Part shown: piece after piece, positions 17,986 through 26,591 of the stretch
Position numbering within the stretch: the first letter of the stretch is position 1
Layout of the letters: each line of letters starts with the position of its first letter
Assembly (NCBI RefSeq): GCF_004340465.1
Contig: NZ_SLVV01000005.1
Location: 128,024-192,023, forward strand
Length of the DNA: 64,000 nt
Direction of reading: 5' to 3'
From: Mesobacillus foraminis
GTDB taxonomy: Bacteria; Bacillota; Bacilli; Bacillales; Cytobacillaceae
The notes under the pieces: model-generated
Told to the model about the DNA's origin: nothing
Databases searched by the model: none
Seen by the model: the letters and a program-made list of their open reading frames with translations, nothing else
Program-made: the position numbers and the translations under genes

Positions 17986-19779
17986 TTAGCTTACCACATC
18001 TTTAAGCCCTTCCGCCAAGCCGTTTTGCAATAAATACATCTTATAATATAGCCCCTTTAATGTGAGCAGTTCCTGATGCGTTCCCTTCTCCACAATTTCA
18101 CCTTGATGAAGGACAAGGATCAAGTCGGCATCCTGTATGGTGGAAAGCCGATGCGCAATCGCAATGGTCGTTCGGCCCTTGCGCATTTTTGCCAAAGCAG
18201 ACTGGATTGCCTCCTCTGTTTCTGTATCAATATTGGCTGTGGCTTCGTCTAGGATCAATATTTTGGGGTTGGCTGCAATGGTTCTTGCAAAGGCAATCAA
18301 CTGTCGCTGACCGCTCGACAATGTGGCTCCCCTTTCAACCACCTGGTGTTCATAGCACCCCTCAAGGTTCGCGATGAAGGAATCTGCCTGGACAAACCTC
18401 GCTGCTTCCTCAATATCCTGATCCGTCAATTCCTCATTGTGCAGCCGGATGTTTTCCTTGATTGTCCCGTAAAATAAAAATGGATCCTGAAGAACCAGCC
18501 CCAGCTTTTTACGAATTTCCTCTGCAGAATACTCTCTTATGGAGATGCCGTCTATAAGGATGTTACCGCGGTCAAATTCATAAAACCTCATCAAAAGATT
18601 GATAATCGAGCTTTTGCCGCTCCCAGTATGCCCGACCAGCGCTACGGTCTGGCCCTGGCCAACGGTAAATTCTATATTTTTCAGAACATCCCGCTTTCCG
18701 TCGTACGAAAAGCTCAGATTCCTGACTTCAATCTCCCCTTCTTTTATCTCATTCTTCGAGTCTAGAGGCTGTACCGGTGCCAATTCTTTGTCATCCAGAA
18801 GGTCAAATACTCTCGATGCAGCTACAATGGCCTGCTGGTACATGGAGAGGCGCATCATCATATTGTTTACTGGCTCAAAGAACCGGTCCAGATAATTGAT
18901 GAAGGCATAAAGCACTCCAATTTCAATTGGATTTTCAAACGAACTGATTCCAAAATAACTTAATACCATAACAAGCGCAAATATATAGACAAGATCAATG
19001 GCCGGCCGCAAGAGGAGCCCATCTGCTTTTATATTCCTCATGCCTGCCTGAAAGTGCTGTTCATTTATTTCTCCAAACTCCTGCCTCAGCCGTTCCTCCT
19101 GCCGGAACACCTGGATAATGGACATCCCTTGAAGGGACTCACTCAGCTTCGCATTCAACTGGCTAAGCCGTTCACGCATGTCCTGATAAAATTTAGAGCT
19201 CACTTTCCGGTACGTAACCATAATCGCCATGATCAGCGGGAGCACCAGCAGACAAAACAGCGCGAGCTTGACATTGAGCAAAAACATCGCTGCGAAGATT
19301 CCGATCAGCAAGAAACAGCTTTGGATAAAAGTTGCAATCACGCTGACAAACATATCCTTGATCGCTTCCGTATCATTTGTCACCCTTGAAACGATGGAAC
19401 CTGCGGGTGTCTTATCAAAATAGCGCAAACCAAGTGACTGCACTTTTGAAAAGACATCTATCCGCAGCTGCTGAATGATCTTTAGTGCAATTTCCTGGAA
19501 TTTATATAGCTGAAAATACGATATTAAAACATTTACAATCTGGATGCCCATATAGGCGGAACCGAGCAGAAGCAATGGCTCAAATGGAAACGACCCATGC
19601 GCCAGGTAATCGTCGATGAATATTTTTACCAGGATTGGTCCTGTTACATCTCCGATTGTAGTAAGCAGCAGGAGGGCAAATGCCAGCAGGATTGTTTTAC
19701 TGTGCGGCTTTGCATAGCGAAGGAGCCTTGTTAGCACAGCCCGCTGCTGCTTTCCTGTTAATGACTGTAATTTATTCAT
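17986..19779 (-). CDS. ABC exporter half-transporter, second subunit
   Basis: A 597-aa fusion of a six-helix exporter domain (residues 1-320) and an ATPase. Walker A is GHTGSGKSS, the signature is the variant LSSGQRQ, Walker B is ILILDEATANID with the catalytic Glu present, and the switch His is in AHRLSTIQD. It resembles YheH/MdlB-type subunits of heterodimeric multidrug exporters. It follows its partner by 4 bp, so the two form one operon. Confidence 0.9.
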   Translation of the reverse strand: MNKLQSLTGKQQRAVLTRLLRYAKPHSKTILLAFALLLLTTIGDVTGPILVKIFIDDYLAHGSFPFEPLLLLGSAYMGIQIVNVLISYFQLYKFQEIALKIIQQLRIDVFSKVQSLGLRYFDKTPAGSIVSRVTNDTEAIKDMFVSVIATFIQSCFLLIGIFAAMFLLNVKLALFCLLVLPLIMAIMVTYRKVSSKFYQDMRERLSQLNAKLSESLQGMSIIQVFRQEERLRQEFGEINEQHFQAGMRNIKADGLLLRPAIDLVYIFALVMVLSYFGISSFENPIEIGVLYAFINYLDRFFEPVNNMMMRLSMYQQAIVAASRVFDLLDDKELAPVQPLDSKNEIKEGEIEVRNLSFSYDGKRDVLKNIEFTVGQGQTVALVGHTGSGKSSIINLLMRFYEFDRGNILIDGISIREYSAEEIRKKLGLVLQDPFLFYGTIKENIRLHNEELTDQDIEEAARFVQADSFIANLEGCYEHQVVERGATLSSGQRQLIAFARTIAANPKILILDEATANIDTETEEAIQSALAKMRKGRTTIAIAHRLSTIQDADLILVLHQGEIVEKGTHQELLTLKGLYYKMYLLQNGLAEGLKDVVS

Positions 19780-19783
19780 CCTT

Positions 19784-21532
19784 TTACCCTCCCTGCTCCA
19801 CTAATTCTTCCAGCTGCTGGTGAACATACATATTTTTGTACCATCCGGCAAACTCCATTAATTGTCCATGGGTTCCGCGCTCAATAATCTTGCCGTCCTC
19901 GAGCACAAGGATCAAATCAGCATGCTGTATCGCACTTAAACGATGGGCAGTGATAATGGTCGTCTTTCCTTTCCTGTTGTTCTTCAATGCCCCAAGGATT
20001 TCTTCCTCCGTTTTCGCATCAACTGCAGACAGCGAATCATCAAGAATAAGGATTTCCGGGTCCAGCAAAAGTGCCCTGGCAATGGAGATTCGCTGTTTTT
20101 GCCCTCCAGATAAAGAAACTCCCCTTTCACCGACAACTGTGTCATAGCCTTCTGAAAACTGGAGGATATCATCATGGATGCGGGCAACCTTTGCCGCCTC
20201 CTGGATAACCTTTTCTGGTGCTGCCGGCTCTGCAAAGGCAATATTTTCACCTACAGTGGCAGAAAAAAGGAAGTGATCCTGCGGGACGTAGCCGACTGCT
20301 TGACGAAGTTTATCCAATGAATACTCCTGCAATGGAATGCCGTTAATGGTAATTTGTCCTTCATACCCCTCAAATTCACGGATCAACAGTTTGAGCAGGG
20401 TCGTTTTGCCCGCACCCGTTTTGCCGACAATCCCAAGAGTGGCCCCCTGCGGAAGAGAAAACCGAATATCCTTGAGTACAGGTTCCTGTTCTCCTGGATA
20501 AGCAAATGAAGTTAAGTCAAATGCAATGTCCCCAGCAGGGACAATATTAAGGGCGCTGCCATCATCTTTGATTTCAACTTTCTCCTCCAATAGCAGATTG
20601 ACCCGCTCCAGCGAGGCCCTTCCCCGTTCCACAATATTGAACAGCCATCCAAAAGCAAGCATCGGCCAGATCAGCAGGCCAAGGTAAGTGGTGAAGGAAA
20701 CAAGCTCGCCAATCGTCAGTTCACCATTGATGACCAGGCGGGAGCCGAACGTAACTGACAGGAAGAAACTAATTCCAATAATAATGGAGATGGTTGGATC
20801 AAACAGGGCATCAACTTTGGCAACCGATATGTTTTTAGCAACCACATCCTCTGATTGTTTGCGAAAATCTTCTATATCTTCTTGTTCCTGCCCAAAGGTT
20901 TTGATTACTTTAATTCCCGTAATGCTTTCCTGTGTTTTATCATTCAAGGCTGAAAAGGCTTCTTGGGCTTTATGGAACCGTGCATGTAGCAATTCTCCAT
21001 ACCAGCCTGTTAGAATAGCCATGATCGGCATGGGAATAAGGCATATGAGCGTTAATTTCCAGCTGATGGTTGCGGCCATGGCAATGATGACGAATCCTCC
21101 TGTTGCCAGTGAGTCTACGAGAGTCAGGACCCCGGCCCCTGCCGTCTGCTGGATTGCTTGCAAATCGTTCGTCGCATGGGCCATAAGGTCACCCGTCCTG
21201 CGCTTTTGATAAAAGGACTGGGACATCCGTGTGAAATGGGAATAAAGCCGGTTTCTCAGGAGCCTCGATAATTTAACGGCAGATCCAAATATAAGGATTC
21301 TCCAGTAATAACGGAGAATGTACATCGCCAGCCCCACAATGATAACAAGGATGATCCATTTCAGAAGACCCATGCCAGTCAGCGTTCCCGTTTCAATGCC
21401 ATCTACGACATAGCCTATGACCCGCGGGGGGATGAGCTGAATTAAGGCCACAAATGACAGCAAAAAGATTCCTGTTAAATACGCTTTTTTCTCTTGTTTA
21501 AAAAACCACATTAACTCTAAAAATACTTTCAT
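19784..21532 (-). CDS. ABC exporter half-transporter, first subunit
   Basis: A 582-aa exporter resembling YheI/MdlA (LIQLIPPRVIGYVVDGIE, YQKRRTGDLMAHATNDLQ). Walker A GKTGAGKTT and signature LSGGQKQ are canonical, but Walker B reads ILILDDSLSAVD, with Asp where the catalytic Glu is expected. The partner has the Glu but a variant signature, so the pair has one consensus and one degenerate ATP site, the usual design of heterodimeric exporters. The start at 21532 has GGAGG at 8 nt; the longer frame lacks a site. Confidence 0.9.
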   Translation of the reverse strand: MKVFLELMWFFKQEKKAYLTGIFLLSFVALIQLIPPRVIGYVVDGIETGTLTGMGLLKWIILVIIVGLAMYILRYYWRILIFGSAVKLSRLLRNRLYSHFTRMSQSFYQKRRTGDLMAHATNDLQAIQQTAGAGVLTLVDSLATGGFVIIAMAATISWKLTLICLIPMPIMAILTGWYGELLHARFHKAQEAFSALNDKTQESITGIKVIKTFGQEQEDIEDFRKQSEDVVAKNISVAKVDALFDPTISIIIGISFFLSVTFGSRLVINGELTIGELVSFTTYLGLLIWPMLAFGWLFNIVERGRASLERVNLLLEEKVEIKDDGSALNIVPAGDIAFDLTSFAYPGEQEPVLKDIRFSLPQGATLGIVGKTGAGKTTLLKLLIREFEGYEGQITINGIPLQEYSLDKLRQAVGYVPQDHFLFSATVGENIAFAEPAAPEKVIQEAAKVARIHDDILQFSEGYDTVVGERGVSLSGGQKQRISIARALLLDPEILILDDSLSAVDAKTEEEILGALKNNRKGKTTIITAHRLSAIQHADLILVLEDGKIIERGTHGQLMEFAGWYKNMYVHQQLEELVEQGG

Positions 21533-21620
21533 GACTCCATCCTCCATGAAACCGTATCTAAAATGCTCCAATAGTTTACCAGATATTACTAAAATAAGGA
21601 AGATATTTTTTGAGGAAATA

Positions 21621-21646
21621 AAAAAAGGCCAGTCACTGACCTTTTC
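21621..21646. terminator. hairpin between ABC operon and NlpC/P60 gene
   Basis: AAAAAGGCCAGT and ACTGACCTTTT, with one mismatch and T-rich flanks. Confidence 0.5.
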
Positions 21647-21663
21647 CTTAATTAGTAAGACAA

Positions 21664-21696
21664 AAAAAGAGCAGCCTTAGCTGCCCTTTATTTTTA
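21664..21696 (-). terminator. terminator of the NlpC/P60 gene
   Basis: GGGCAGC, 4-nt loop, GCTGCTC followed by a long T-run on the minus strand. Confidence 0.85.
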
Positions 21697-22374
21697 TATT
21701 CTTTTAGCCCCGATGAACCTTGGCTTCCAATAAGTATTGTTGATAGAGTCAATCGCAACGCCCTTTGAAGTAGTTGCATGCATGATTTGTCCATTTCCGA
21801 TATAAATCGCAACGTGGGTCACTTTTCTCCCGCCGCTGGTTGCATAGAACATTAAGTCTCCTGGTGCCGGCTTAGAAACGCGAGTGCCTGTATTGTACAT
21901 TTGAGCGGCAGTGCGAGGCAGTGATTTTCCAGCTTTCTTGAAGGAATATCCTACAAATCCGGAGCAATCAAATCCGCTTGGAGTCGTTCCTCCCCAGCGA
22001 TATTTAACACCGAGCTGGCCTTTGCCAACCGAGATGGCTTTTGTACGATAATTGGTTGTTGTTGCCTTCTTTGTTGTTTTTTTCGCAGGTGTTGTCGTTT
22101 TCTTTGCAATATATTTTGAACTGACATAGCCTTTCTTGCCGTTCGCAGTCACCTTTGCCCATCCTTTTGACTGGGAAGAAACTGTTACTGTTTTGCCCTT
22201 GGCTAGTCTTGTCACAATGGCAGCTTTGGTAGATGGACTTTTTCTTACATTTAAACTTCCAGAGTCTATTTTTACATAATAACTTGTTCCAGCGGCAGAT
22301 GCTTTATCCAGAGACGGTACAATAGTTGTTACCAGTGCAAATAGTAGAAGCACTGCTAGTATTCTCTTTAACAA
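21694..22374 (-). CDS. secreted SH3-NlpC/P60 peptidoglycan endopeptidase
   Basis: A 226-aa exported cell-wall hydrolase. A signal peptide covers residues 1-28 (cleavage near ASAAG). A bacterial SH3 domain spans about 32-90 (LNVRKSPSTKAAIV), then a Lys/Thr linker, then the NlpC/P60 domain from about 112, with catalytic Cys in GFDCSGFVGYSF, His in KVTHVAIYIG and a later His in IMHATTSKG. It probably cuts gamma-D-Glu-mDAP bonds, as related LytE/CwlS endopeptidases do. Confidence 0.93.
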   Translation of the reverse strand: MLKRILAVLLLFALVTTIVPSLDKASAAGTSYYVKIDSGSLNVRKSPSTKAAIVTRLAKGKTVTVSSQSKGWAKVTANGKKGYVSSKYIAKKTTTPAKKTTKKATTTNYRTKAISVGKGQLGVKYRWGGTTPSGFDCSGFVGYSFKKAGKSLPRTAAQMYNTGTRVSKPAPGDLMFYATSGGRKVTHVAIYIGNGQIMHATTSKGVAIDSINNTYWKPRFIGAKRI

Positions 22375-22505
22375 GTTTGTTTACCCCCGATTGCTAGATG
22401 ATAAACCTAGTATAATTGGAAAGGGTTACAGTCAAATAACACTAAAATTACATTAATGTTACAATTTGCGACAAAACTTCCATTATTGGAACATAAATCA
22501 GCAAT

Positions 22506-22533
22506 AAAAAAAGAGTGACATGTCAGCCACTCA
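22506..22533 (-). terminator. terminator of the following small gene
   Basis: GAGTG and CACTC arms around CTGACATGT, followed by TTTTTTT on the minus strand; it overlaps the gene end. Confidence 0.6.
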
Positions 22534-22819
22534 CTACCAGCACTTTATTATCTTGTTTTAGGAATCGATTTACTGCCTTTCGATTTTTCCATATGATATC
22601 AATGAGTTCGTCATTTGTAATCGAACGTTCATCCAGGTCCCAAAAAAGGTTATTTTTTCGATGCAAGGTAAAATGACCATCCTTATACTTCATGATCGTG
22701 AGCGAACCTTCGTTCATAGCATCCTCTAAAAGCAGATAGTATTTGGTTCCATCCCATTCTGCCAATTGTTCAAAACTCGGAATGAAAGTACTGGAAATAT
22801 CCAATTTTCGCCTAATCAT
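22523..22819 (-). CDS. hypothetical protein, paralog of a prophage protein
   Basis: A 98-aa protein of unknown function, mixed alpha/beta, no membrane segment. It shares AEWDGTKYYLLLED with AEWDGMKYYITVPD of the prophage gene at 24552-24830, and both continue with a similar alternating pattern (SLTIMKYKDGHF versus TITFIQYESGEF, then YRKN/HRKN). It lies just outside the left attachment repeat. Ribosome site AAAGGAGAGG. Confidence 0.75.
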   Translation of the reverse strand: MIRRKLDISSTFIPSFEQLAEWDGTKYYLLLEDAMNEGSLTIMKYKDGHFTLHRKNNLFWDLDERSITNDELIDIIWKNRKAVNRFLKQDNKVLVVSG

Positions 22820-22990
22820 ATTGCCTCTCCTTTCCTATCCTATTAAAATGCGTTATATGTATTTATTCACCATTGGTGACTATTCTCCTTCTTTTACAGG
22901 GATTTTGTTATTGCATGAACAAAGAAATAGAAAAATAACCATATTAATGAATATATACCCTAATTACTATTTGTAAAAACATATATAATA

Positions 22991-23016
22991 GAAAAAGCAC
23001 TCTATGATGAGTGCTT
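22991..23016 (-). terminator. original yneF terminator, stranded by the prophage
   Basis: AAGCACTC and GAGTGCTT with a 6-nt loop, followed by TTTTTC on the minus strand. It lies 9 bp beyond the displaced yneF 3' end, so before insertion it would have ended the yneF transcript. Confidence 0.8.
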
Positions 23017-23024
23017 GTCCTTTA

Positions 23025-23112
23025 TTATTTACCTTGCTGTTTATTCATAGCTGCCATCATTTGATTGATTTTCTTCTGTGATGGCTTCATACCCATCTGC
23101 ATCATCATCATT
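23025..23112 (-). repeat. attL: displaced 3' end of yneF
   Basis: 87 of 88 bases match 62917-63004; the single difference is T at 23079 against G at 62971, a silent Ser codon change. It begins exactly at the yneF stop codon and encodes the last 28 residues. The upstream part of the gene is missing here, so this is a remnant. Confidence 0.95.
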
Positions 23113-23134
23113 GAAAAACGTTGATTGATTAAGG

Positions 23135-23172
23135 TTCTTAACATTAAAAACGCCCACTTATTCTGTTAAGAA
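23135..23172. repeat. inverted repeat beside attL
   Basis: A perfect 9-bp inverted repeat TTCTTAACA / TGTTAAGAA with a 20-bp spacer, 22 bp inside the element. A second dyad TTAATC-TATC-GATTAA is at 23224-23239. Positions are suitable for integrase or excisionase arm sites; this is inference. Confidence 0.45.
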
Positions 23173-23336
23173 AAATATACCTTATTTAGCTATTGCTGTC
23201 TACCAAAATAATGGATTTTATGGTTAATCTATCGATTAATTTACGCTCACGCTTCTAATTTTTAACATTCAAAGCATATTCATAGACCATTTGGAATGAG
23301 TCCCGAATAAATCAAAACACCTTACGAATTGTTCAT

Positions 23337-23876
23337 TCATTTTTCTTTTCCTTTATTCGGTTGGAATTTCTTCTTAAGTATCTCCATTATCTCTTCCATG
23401 AATTGTTTCTTGATTTCATGCTGTTTATTTTCATCGCTGGTCGCAAATAGTTCCATTTCCATATCAAAGAACTTTGATGCTATCTCTTTATCGTGTTCCA
23501 AGCCAACTTCCTTTAGAAACAAATCATATCTCGGTTTAAATAACTTGAAGAACGCTTTACAAATCCGTTTTCCAAGAGCCTTTCTTGCCTCTTCAAAAGT
23601 TGTACCCTTTTTAGCTGGAATAACAGAACTAACTGTTCCTTTTAACTTTGCTGCATATATATCCCATGTTTCAACCCATGCCTCTCTATCTTCATCATAG
23701 TAAATTTCAATTAATTCATCCTCCCTAGTTAAACACAATTTATCTGCTCTATTCAAAATCTGTTTTTCCGTTTTTTCAGGCAACATTTCTAATAACTCTT
23801 CCCATTTAATTGTAGAAAAGTTATTAATCAGTATTTCATCTTCTTTTTTGCTCCATGTCTTCATTCCCAAGCTCAT
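23337..23876 (-). CDS. Myb/SANT-like HTH protein
   Basis: A 179-aa protein. Residues 7-47 (WSKKEDEILINNFSTIKWEE and following) show the Trp spacing of a Myb/SANT-like helical domain, often found in phage regulatory or terminase-like proteins. The rest is charged and helical. It is the first gene inside attL. AAGGTGG lies next to the first ATG, and a second ATG four codons on is possible. Confidence 0.65.
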   Translation of the reverse strand: MSLGMKTWSKKEDEILINNFSTIKWEELLEMLPEKTEKQILNRADKLCLTREDELIEIYYDEDREAWVETWDIYAAKLKGTVSSVIPAKKGTTFEEARKALGKRICKAFFKLFKPRYDLFLKEVGLEHDKEIASKFFDMEMELFATSDENKQHEIKKQFMEEIMEILKKKFQPNKGKEK

Positions 23877-24049
23877 ACCACCTTTTTATTAGTGGTAACA
23901 GCAATGTCCAAATTGTTTCTTTTTATACCATCAATCTATGAAAATATTTAAATGTAAATAATTTAATAATAACTAATAACAGCTTGTTAAAAATTCAATA
24001 TACGAAGATAATTAAAACAACTAGATAAATTAAAGGGGCAAAATGAGTT

Positions 24050-24298
24050 ATGGAAGAAATCAGCAAAGATGTTCCAGGGTATAAAGGGTTATACGAAATT
24101 ACAAAATCAGGTCGCATTTTCTCTGTTAAGCGTCAGAGATTTATGACTAGGTGCAACGATGAATATGGATTCCATATTGTTAAATTATCCAAGGATGGTA
24201 AAGGGAAGAATCACAATGTATTTAACCTTTGGAGAGAAGTTTTCAAAGATGTATCAGAAGTTGAGTTTAAGGGAGCAAAGAAAGCTATATATAGATAA
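24050..24298 (+). CDS. NUMOD4-motif protein
   Basis: An 82-aa protein. The N-terminal half, DVPGYKGLYEITKSGRIFSV, fits NUMOD4, a DNA-binding module usually attached to HNH homing endonucleases. No HNH part follows, so this may be a solo module or a remnant of an endonuclease. It is on the plus strand with 24323-24508. Confidence 0.7.
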   Translation: MEEISKDVPGYKGLYEITKSGRIFSVKRQRFMTRCNDEYGFHIVKLSKDGKGKNHNVFNLWREVFKDVSEVEFKGAKKAIYR

Positions 24299-24322
24299 AA
24301 CAAATAAGAAGGTGGGTTTGAA

Positions 24323-24508
24323 ATGACCTTTGAAGAATACGATTATATTACAGGCGAATATTACTTTAAAATTGATAGTACGCACTCTATAATTTATGTC
24401 TATAAAAACAATAAAGAGTTCGGCTCTATTCCTAATAACTATAATAGAGAAATTAACAAATCAGAATTTACGCAACTAATTCATCATTATTCTGAGAAAT
24501 ATTTATAA
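24323..24508 (+). CDS. hypothetical protein
   Basis: A 61-aa acidic/aromatic protein without recognised domain. GAAGGTGGG lies 7 nt before ATG, and a strong terminator follows at once, so the small plus-strand unit 24050-24508 is probably real. Confidence 0.6.
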   Translation: MTFEEYDYITGEYYFKIDSTHSIIYVYKNNKEFGSIPNNYNREINKSEFTQLIHHYSEKYL

Positions 24509-24511
24509 AAA

Positions 24512-24543
24512 ATGCCCACCAAACGTAAAGGTGGGCTTTATTG
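24512..24543. terminator. bidirectional terminator
   Basis: GCCCACC, 8-nt loop, GGTGGGC then TTTATTG. It separates the plus-strand pair from the minus-strand block. Confidence 0.85.
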
Positions 24544-24551
24544 TTGTAAGA

Positions 24552-24830
24552 TTATACAGGTACAAACTCCTTTTTATCTTTTAAGTACTCATTTAACACC
24601 TTCCTGCAATGCCATATGTCTAAATTACTTAATGGCTGCTCTCTAATGTACCAATAAGACGTGTTCTTTCTATATATATTAAATTCCCCAGACTCATACT
24701 GGATAAAGGTTATTGTTCCATCATTCTTTGTATCAGGCACAGTAATGTAATACTTCATTCCATCCCATTCAGCAAATAGACAATAGTTTAATTTAAAGGT
24801 TTCAATGTCATACTTAGTTTTAACGATCAT
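24552..24830 (-). CDS. hypothetical protein, paralog of a host gene
   Basis: A 92-aa protein related to the host protein at 22523-22819 through AEWDGMKYYITVPD and the segment around TITFIQYESGEF. It is immediately adjacent to the M23 gene (start codon follows its stop), so it is the last gene of the FtsK/M23 block. Function unknown. Confidence 0.75.
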   Translation of the reverse strand: MIVKTKYDIETFKLNYCLFAEWDGMKYYITVPDTKNDGTITFIQYESGEFNIYRKNTSYWYIREQPLSNLDIWHCRKVLNEYLKDKKEFVPV

Positions 24831-25469
24831 TTAAACCACTCCCTGTGTAATCAAGATGCCATATAAACCATTTCCTATTGCACCAAGTTTAGCAATGCTC
24901 TTACTGAACATGTTAAGAAAACAATACACACCAATGCTAACAACGGAGATGATAGGGAACGCCATAGCCAAATCCTCAATAAAAGCAGTGAGATTGTTAA
25001 GGGTAACTTCCGTAAGTTTGCCTTGTATCCAGTCTTTAAAGGTAAAGTATTCAACCTGACCAACCTTTCCATTATTAATGAAGTTTTCAAACCAAGAGTG
25101 ATTAACTGTTTTATCCACAATTAATTCTGGATTTATAAACACTCCATCTTTCTGCAAAGCAAAGTGTAAATGTCCACCAGTTGAATTCCCTGTATTACCC
25201 GACAAGCCAATTACTTCACCGTTTTTAACTGTTTCCCCTACTTTTACATAGACCTGATTCATGTGACCATATATACCTTCTGTAGAGTCCTCAAAACGTA
25301 TTTTAACTCCTTTGCCTATTGCCCCATTACCATCATAAACTTTTGTAATAACGCCATTATAAACGCTTCTGAATGGTGTTCCTTCACTTAAGCCAATGTC
25401 TATTCCGGTATGGGGTTTAGGATGGATAGAGCTTACTTCACCAAACTTAGACGTAATTCGTACTATCAT
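24831..25469 (-). CDS. M23 metallopeptidase with C-terminal membrane segments
   Basis: A 212-aa protein. Residues 1-110 are a LytM/M23 zinc endopeptidase: HTGIDIG, GHMNQVYVKVG and the HxH in GGHLHF are intact. The C-terminal third has two hydrophobic helices. There is no signal peptide. M23 peptidases that open peptidoglycan locally are common in conjugation operons and phage tails. Here it lies with an FtsK-like ATPase and a small two-helix protein, not with the tail genes, which favours a transfer or membrane-complex role. Confidence 0.85.
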   Translation of the reverse strand: MIVRITSKFGEVSSIHPKPHTGIDIGLSEGTPFRSVYNGVITKVYDGNGAIGKGVKIRFEDSTEGIYGHMNQVYVKVGETVKNGEVIGLSGNTGNSTGGHLHFALQKDGVFINPELIVDKTVNHSWFENFINNGKVGQVEYFTFKDWIQGKLTEVTLNNLTAFIEDLAMAFPIISVVSIGVYCFLNMFSKSIAKLGAIGNGLYGILITQGVV

Positions 25470-25508
25470 AAGATCACCCTTTTGTGAGGTTCACTGTGAA
25501 CTTCTCTC

Positions 25509-25964
25509 TTACACTGCTTTCATAGCATCAACTAAGATGTTTAATACAAGTGGCAAAATTTGAACTAACACATAACCCAATCCAGCACCTTGCATCATAT
25601 CCCAACCTTTATCTCTACCAATCATGACCATTATTGCACCACCCAAACAGACCACCATTGCAACTGGATAAGATAAGGCTTGAATCATTGTAATTAGAGG
25701 ATCAAAAGCATGAAGCATTTTATCGTACATTACATCTGTTGGAGCAACTACAGGTATAGCATTTTCAGCAGCAAATACAGGTGTGCTAGAAAAAAATTGT
25801 TTTGTGGTTAAAGGAATGACACTTAAAGCACCAAGAACACCTAATGATTCTCTAACTTCTTCTTTAAATTCAAAACCATTTTTCTCAACTTCGACTGTTA
25901 ATGATTTATTACCTGACATGAATTCTTTAATTGAATAAACTTGCTCCTTATTCCGTTTAAACAT
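25509..25964 (-). CDS. two-helix membrane protein, VirB2/TrbC-like topology
   Basis: A 151-aa protein: a 65-residue basic N-terminal part, a stretch ending FAAEN that could be a processing site, and two hydrophobic helices (SYPVAMVVCLGGAIMVMI and YVLVQILPLVLNILV) joined by a short polar loop. Topology and helix length resemble VirB2/TrbC pilins of conjugation systems; no sequence identity is claimed. It is 40 bp upstream of the M23 gene and directly downstream of the Replic_Relax frame. Confidence 0.6.
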   Translation of the reverse strand: MFKRNKEQVYSIKEFMSGNKSLTVEVEKNGFEFKEEVRESLGVLGALSVIPLTTKQFFSSTPVFAAENAIPVVAPTDVMYDKMLHAFDPLITMIQALSYPVAMVVCLGGAIMVMIGRDKGWDMMQGAGLGYVLVQILPLVLNILVDAMKAV

Positions 25965-25968
25965 GATG

Positions 25969-26448
25969 TTATTTCCCCCTATTTTTAAAATCAGATAGTA
26001 AATAAACCGTTACGTTTAAACCCTCACTAGCCTTTAATAACTCATTCCTTCTATATTCTGTTTTAGTAATCCAGATAAACTTAGGTACTGATGCAAACCT
26101 TCCAAACGCTTTACGTTTTATTAACTCCCTGTAACGGTCAATTTTCTTTATGTTCTCATTCATCTTCTGTTCATTATCAACTTCAATAATTGTATAAGCT
26201 CCACTATTATCAATTAAGGCATCAGTTCTGCAGATGATTTTATCTTTGTCTTTTCCATTGATAATCTGAATTTCATTTCTCCAATTTGCAGGACAACCCA
26301 AAGTAATATATAGGTAATTTCTCATTAAGTAATGCTCTATAGTTGTAGTCTTTTTTCTTACCTTTAAACAATTAACTGCTTCCCTTCCTTTTGAATTTAG
26401 GTAATAAATGTTTTCACCATCTTTATAAACGTTTAAATATTCTTCCAT
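25969..26448 (-). CDS. replication-relaxation (Replic_Relax) protein, main part of a frameshifted gene
   Basis: A 159-aa frame carrying the family core: HYLMRNYLYITLG, then CRTDALI, then TIIEVDNEQKMNENIKKIDR and ITKTEYRRNELL. Replic_Relax proteins lie next to FtsK-like ATPases on plasmids, integrative elements and phages of Gram-positive bacteria. The normal N-terminal winged helix is missing from this frame but is present just upstream in another frame (26476-26591), so the gene appears to have lost one base near 26475. ATG 26448 has only a weak ribosome site. Confidence 0.75.
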   Translation of the reverse strand: MEEYLNVYKDGENIYYLNSKGREAVNCLKVRKKTTTIEHYLMRNYLYITLGCPANWRNEIQIINGKDKDKIICRTDALIDNSGAYTIIEVDNEQKMNENIKKIDRYRELIKRKAFGRFASVPKFIWITKTEYRRNELLKASEGLNVTVYLLSDFKNRGK

Positions 26449-26475
26449 TGCTTTTAATACACGTTGAGCATTGCA

Positions 26476-26591
26476 TCACTTTTTAAATCATGTATCTGTT
26501 GTATTTGCCACCTGGTTAAATAATCAAATTTCTTTAAACTCAGTAGTATATTCTCCTGCCTTTGTATCCTCTTTACTGTTTTGTGGTTCAC
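26476..26591 (-). other. out-of-frame N-terminus of the Replic_Relax gene
   Basis: GTG at 26591 has AAGGAG 9 nt upstream, inside the ftsK-like gene. The frame reads KKFDYLTRWQIQQIHDLKSD and would continue, after restoring one base, as NAQRVLKAMEEYLN in the main frame. This fits the family winged-helix pattern, and it implies a one-base deletion or a sequencing error near 26474-26475. Confidence 0.65.

Noticed and set aside
20688-21209. 173-codon frame antisense to the ABC exporter
   Set aside because: Long only because the opposite strand is coding; composition atypical for a protein gene.
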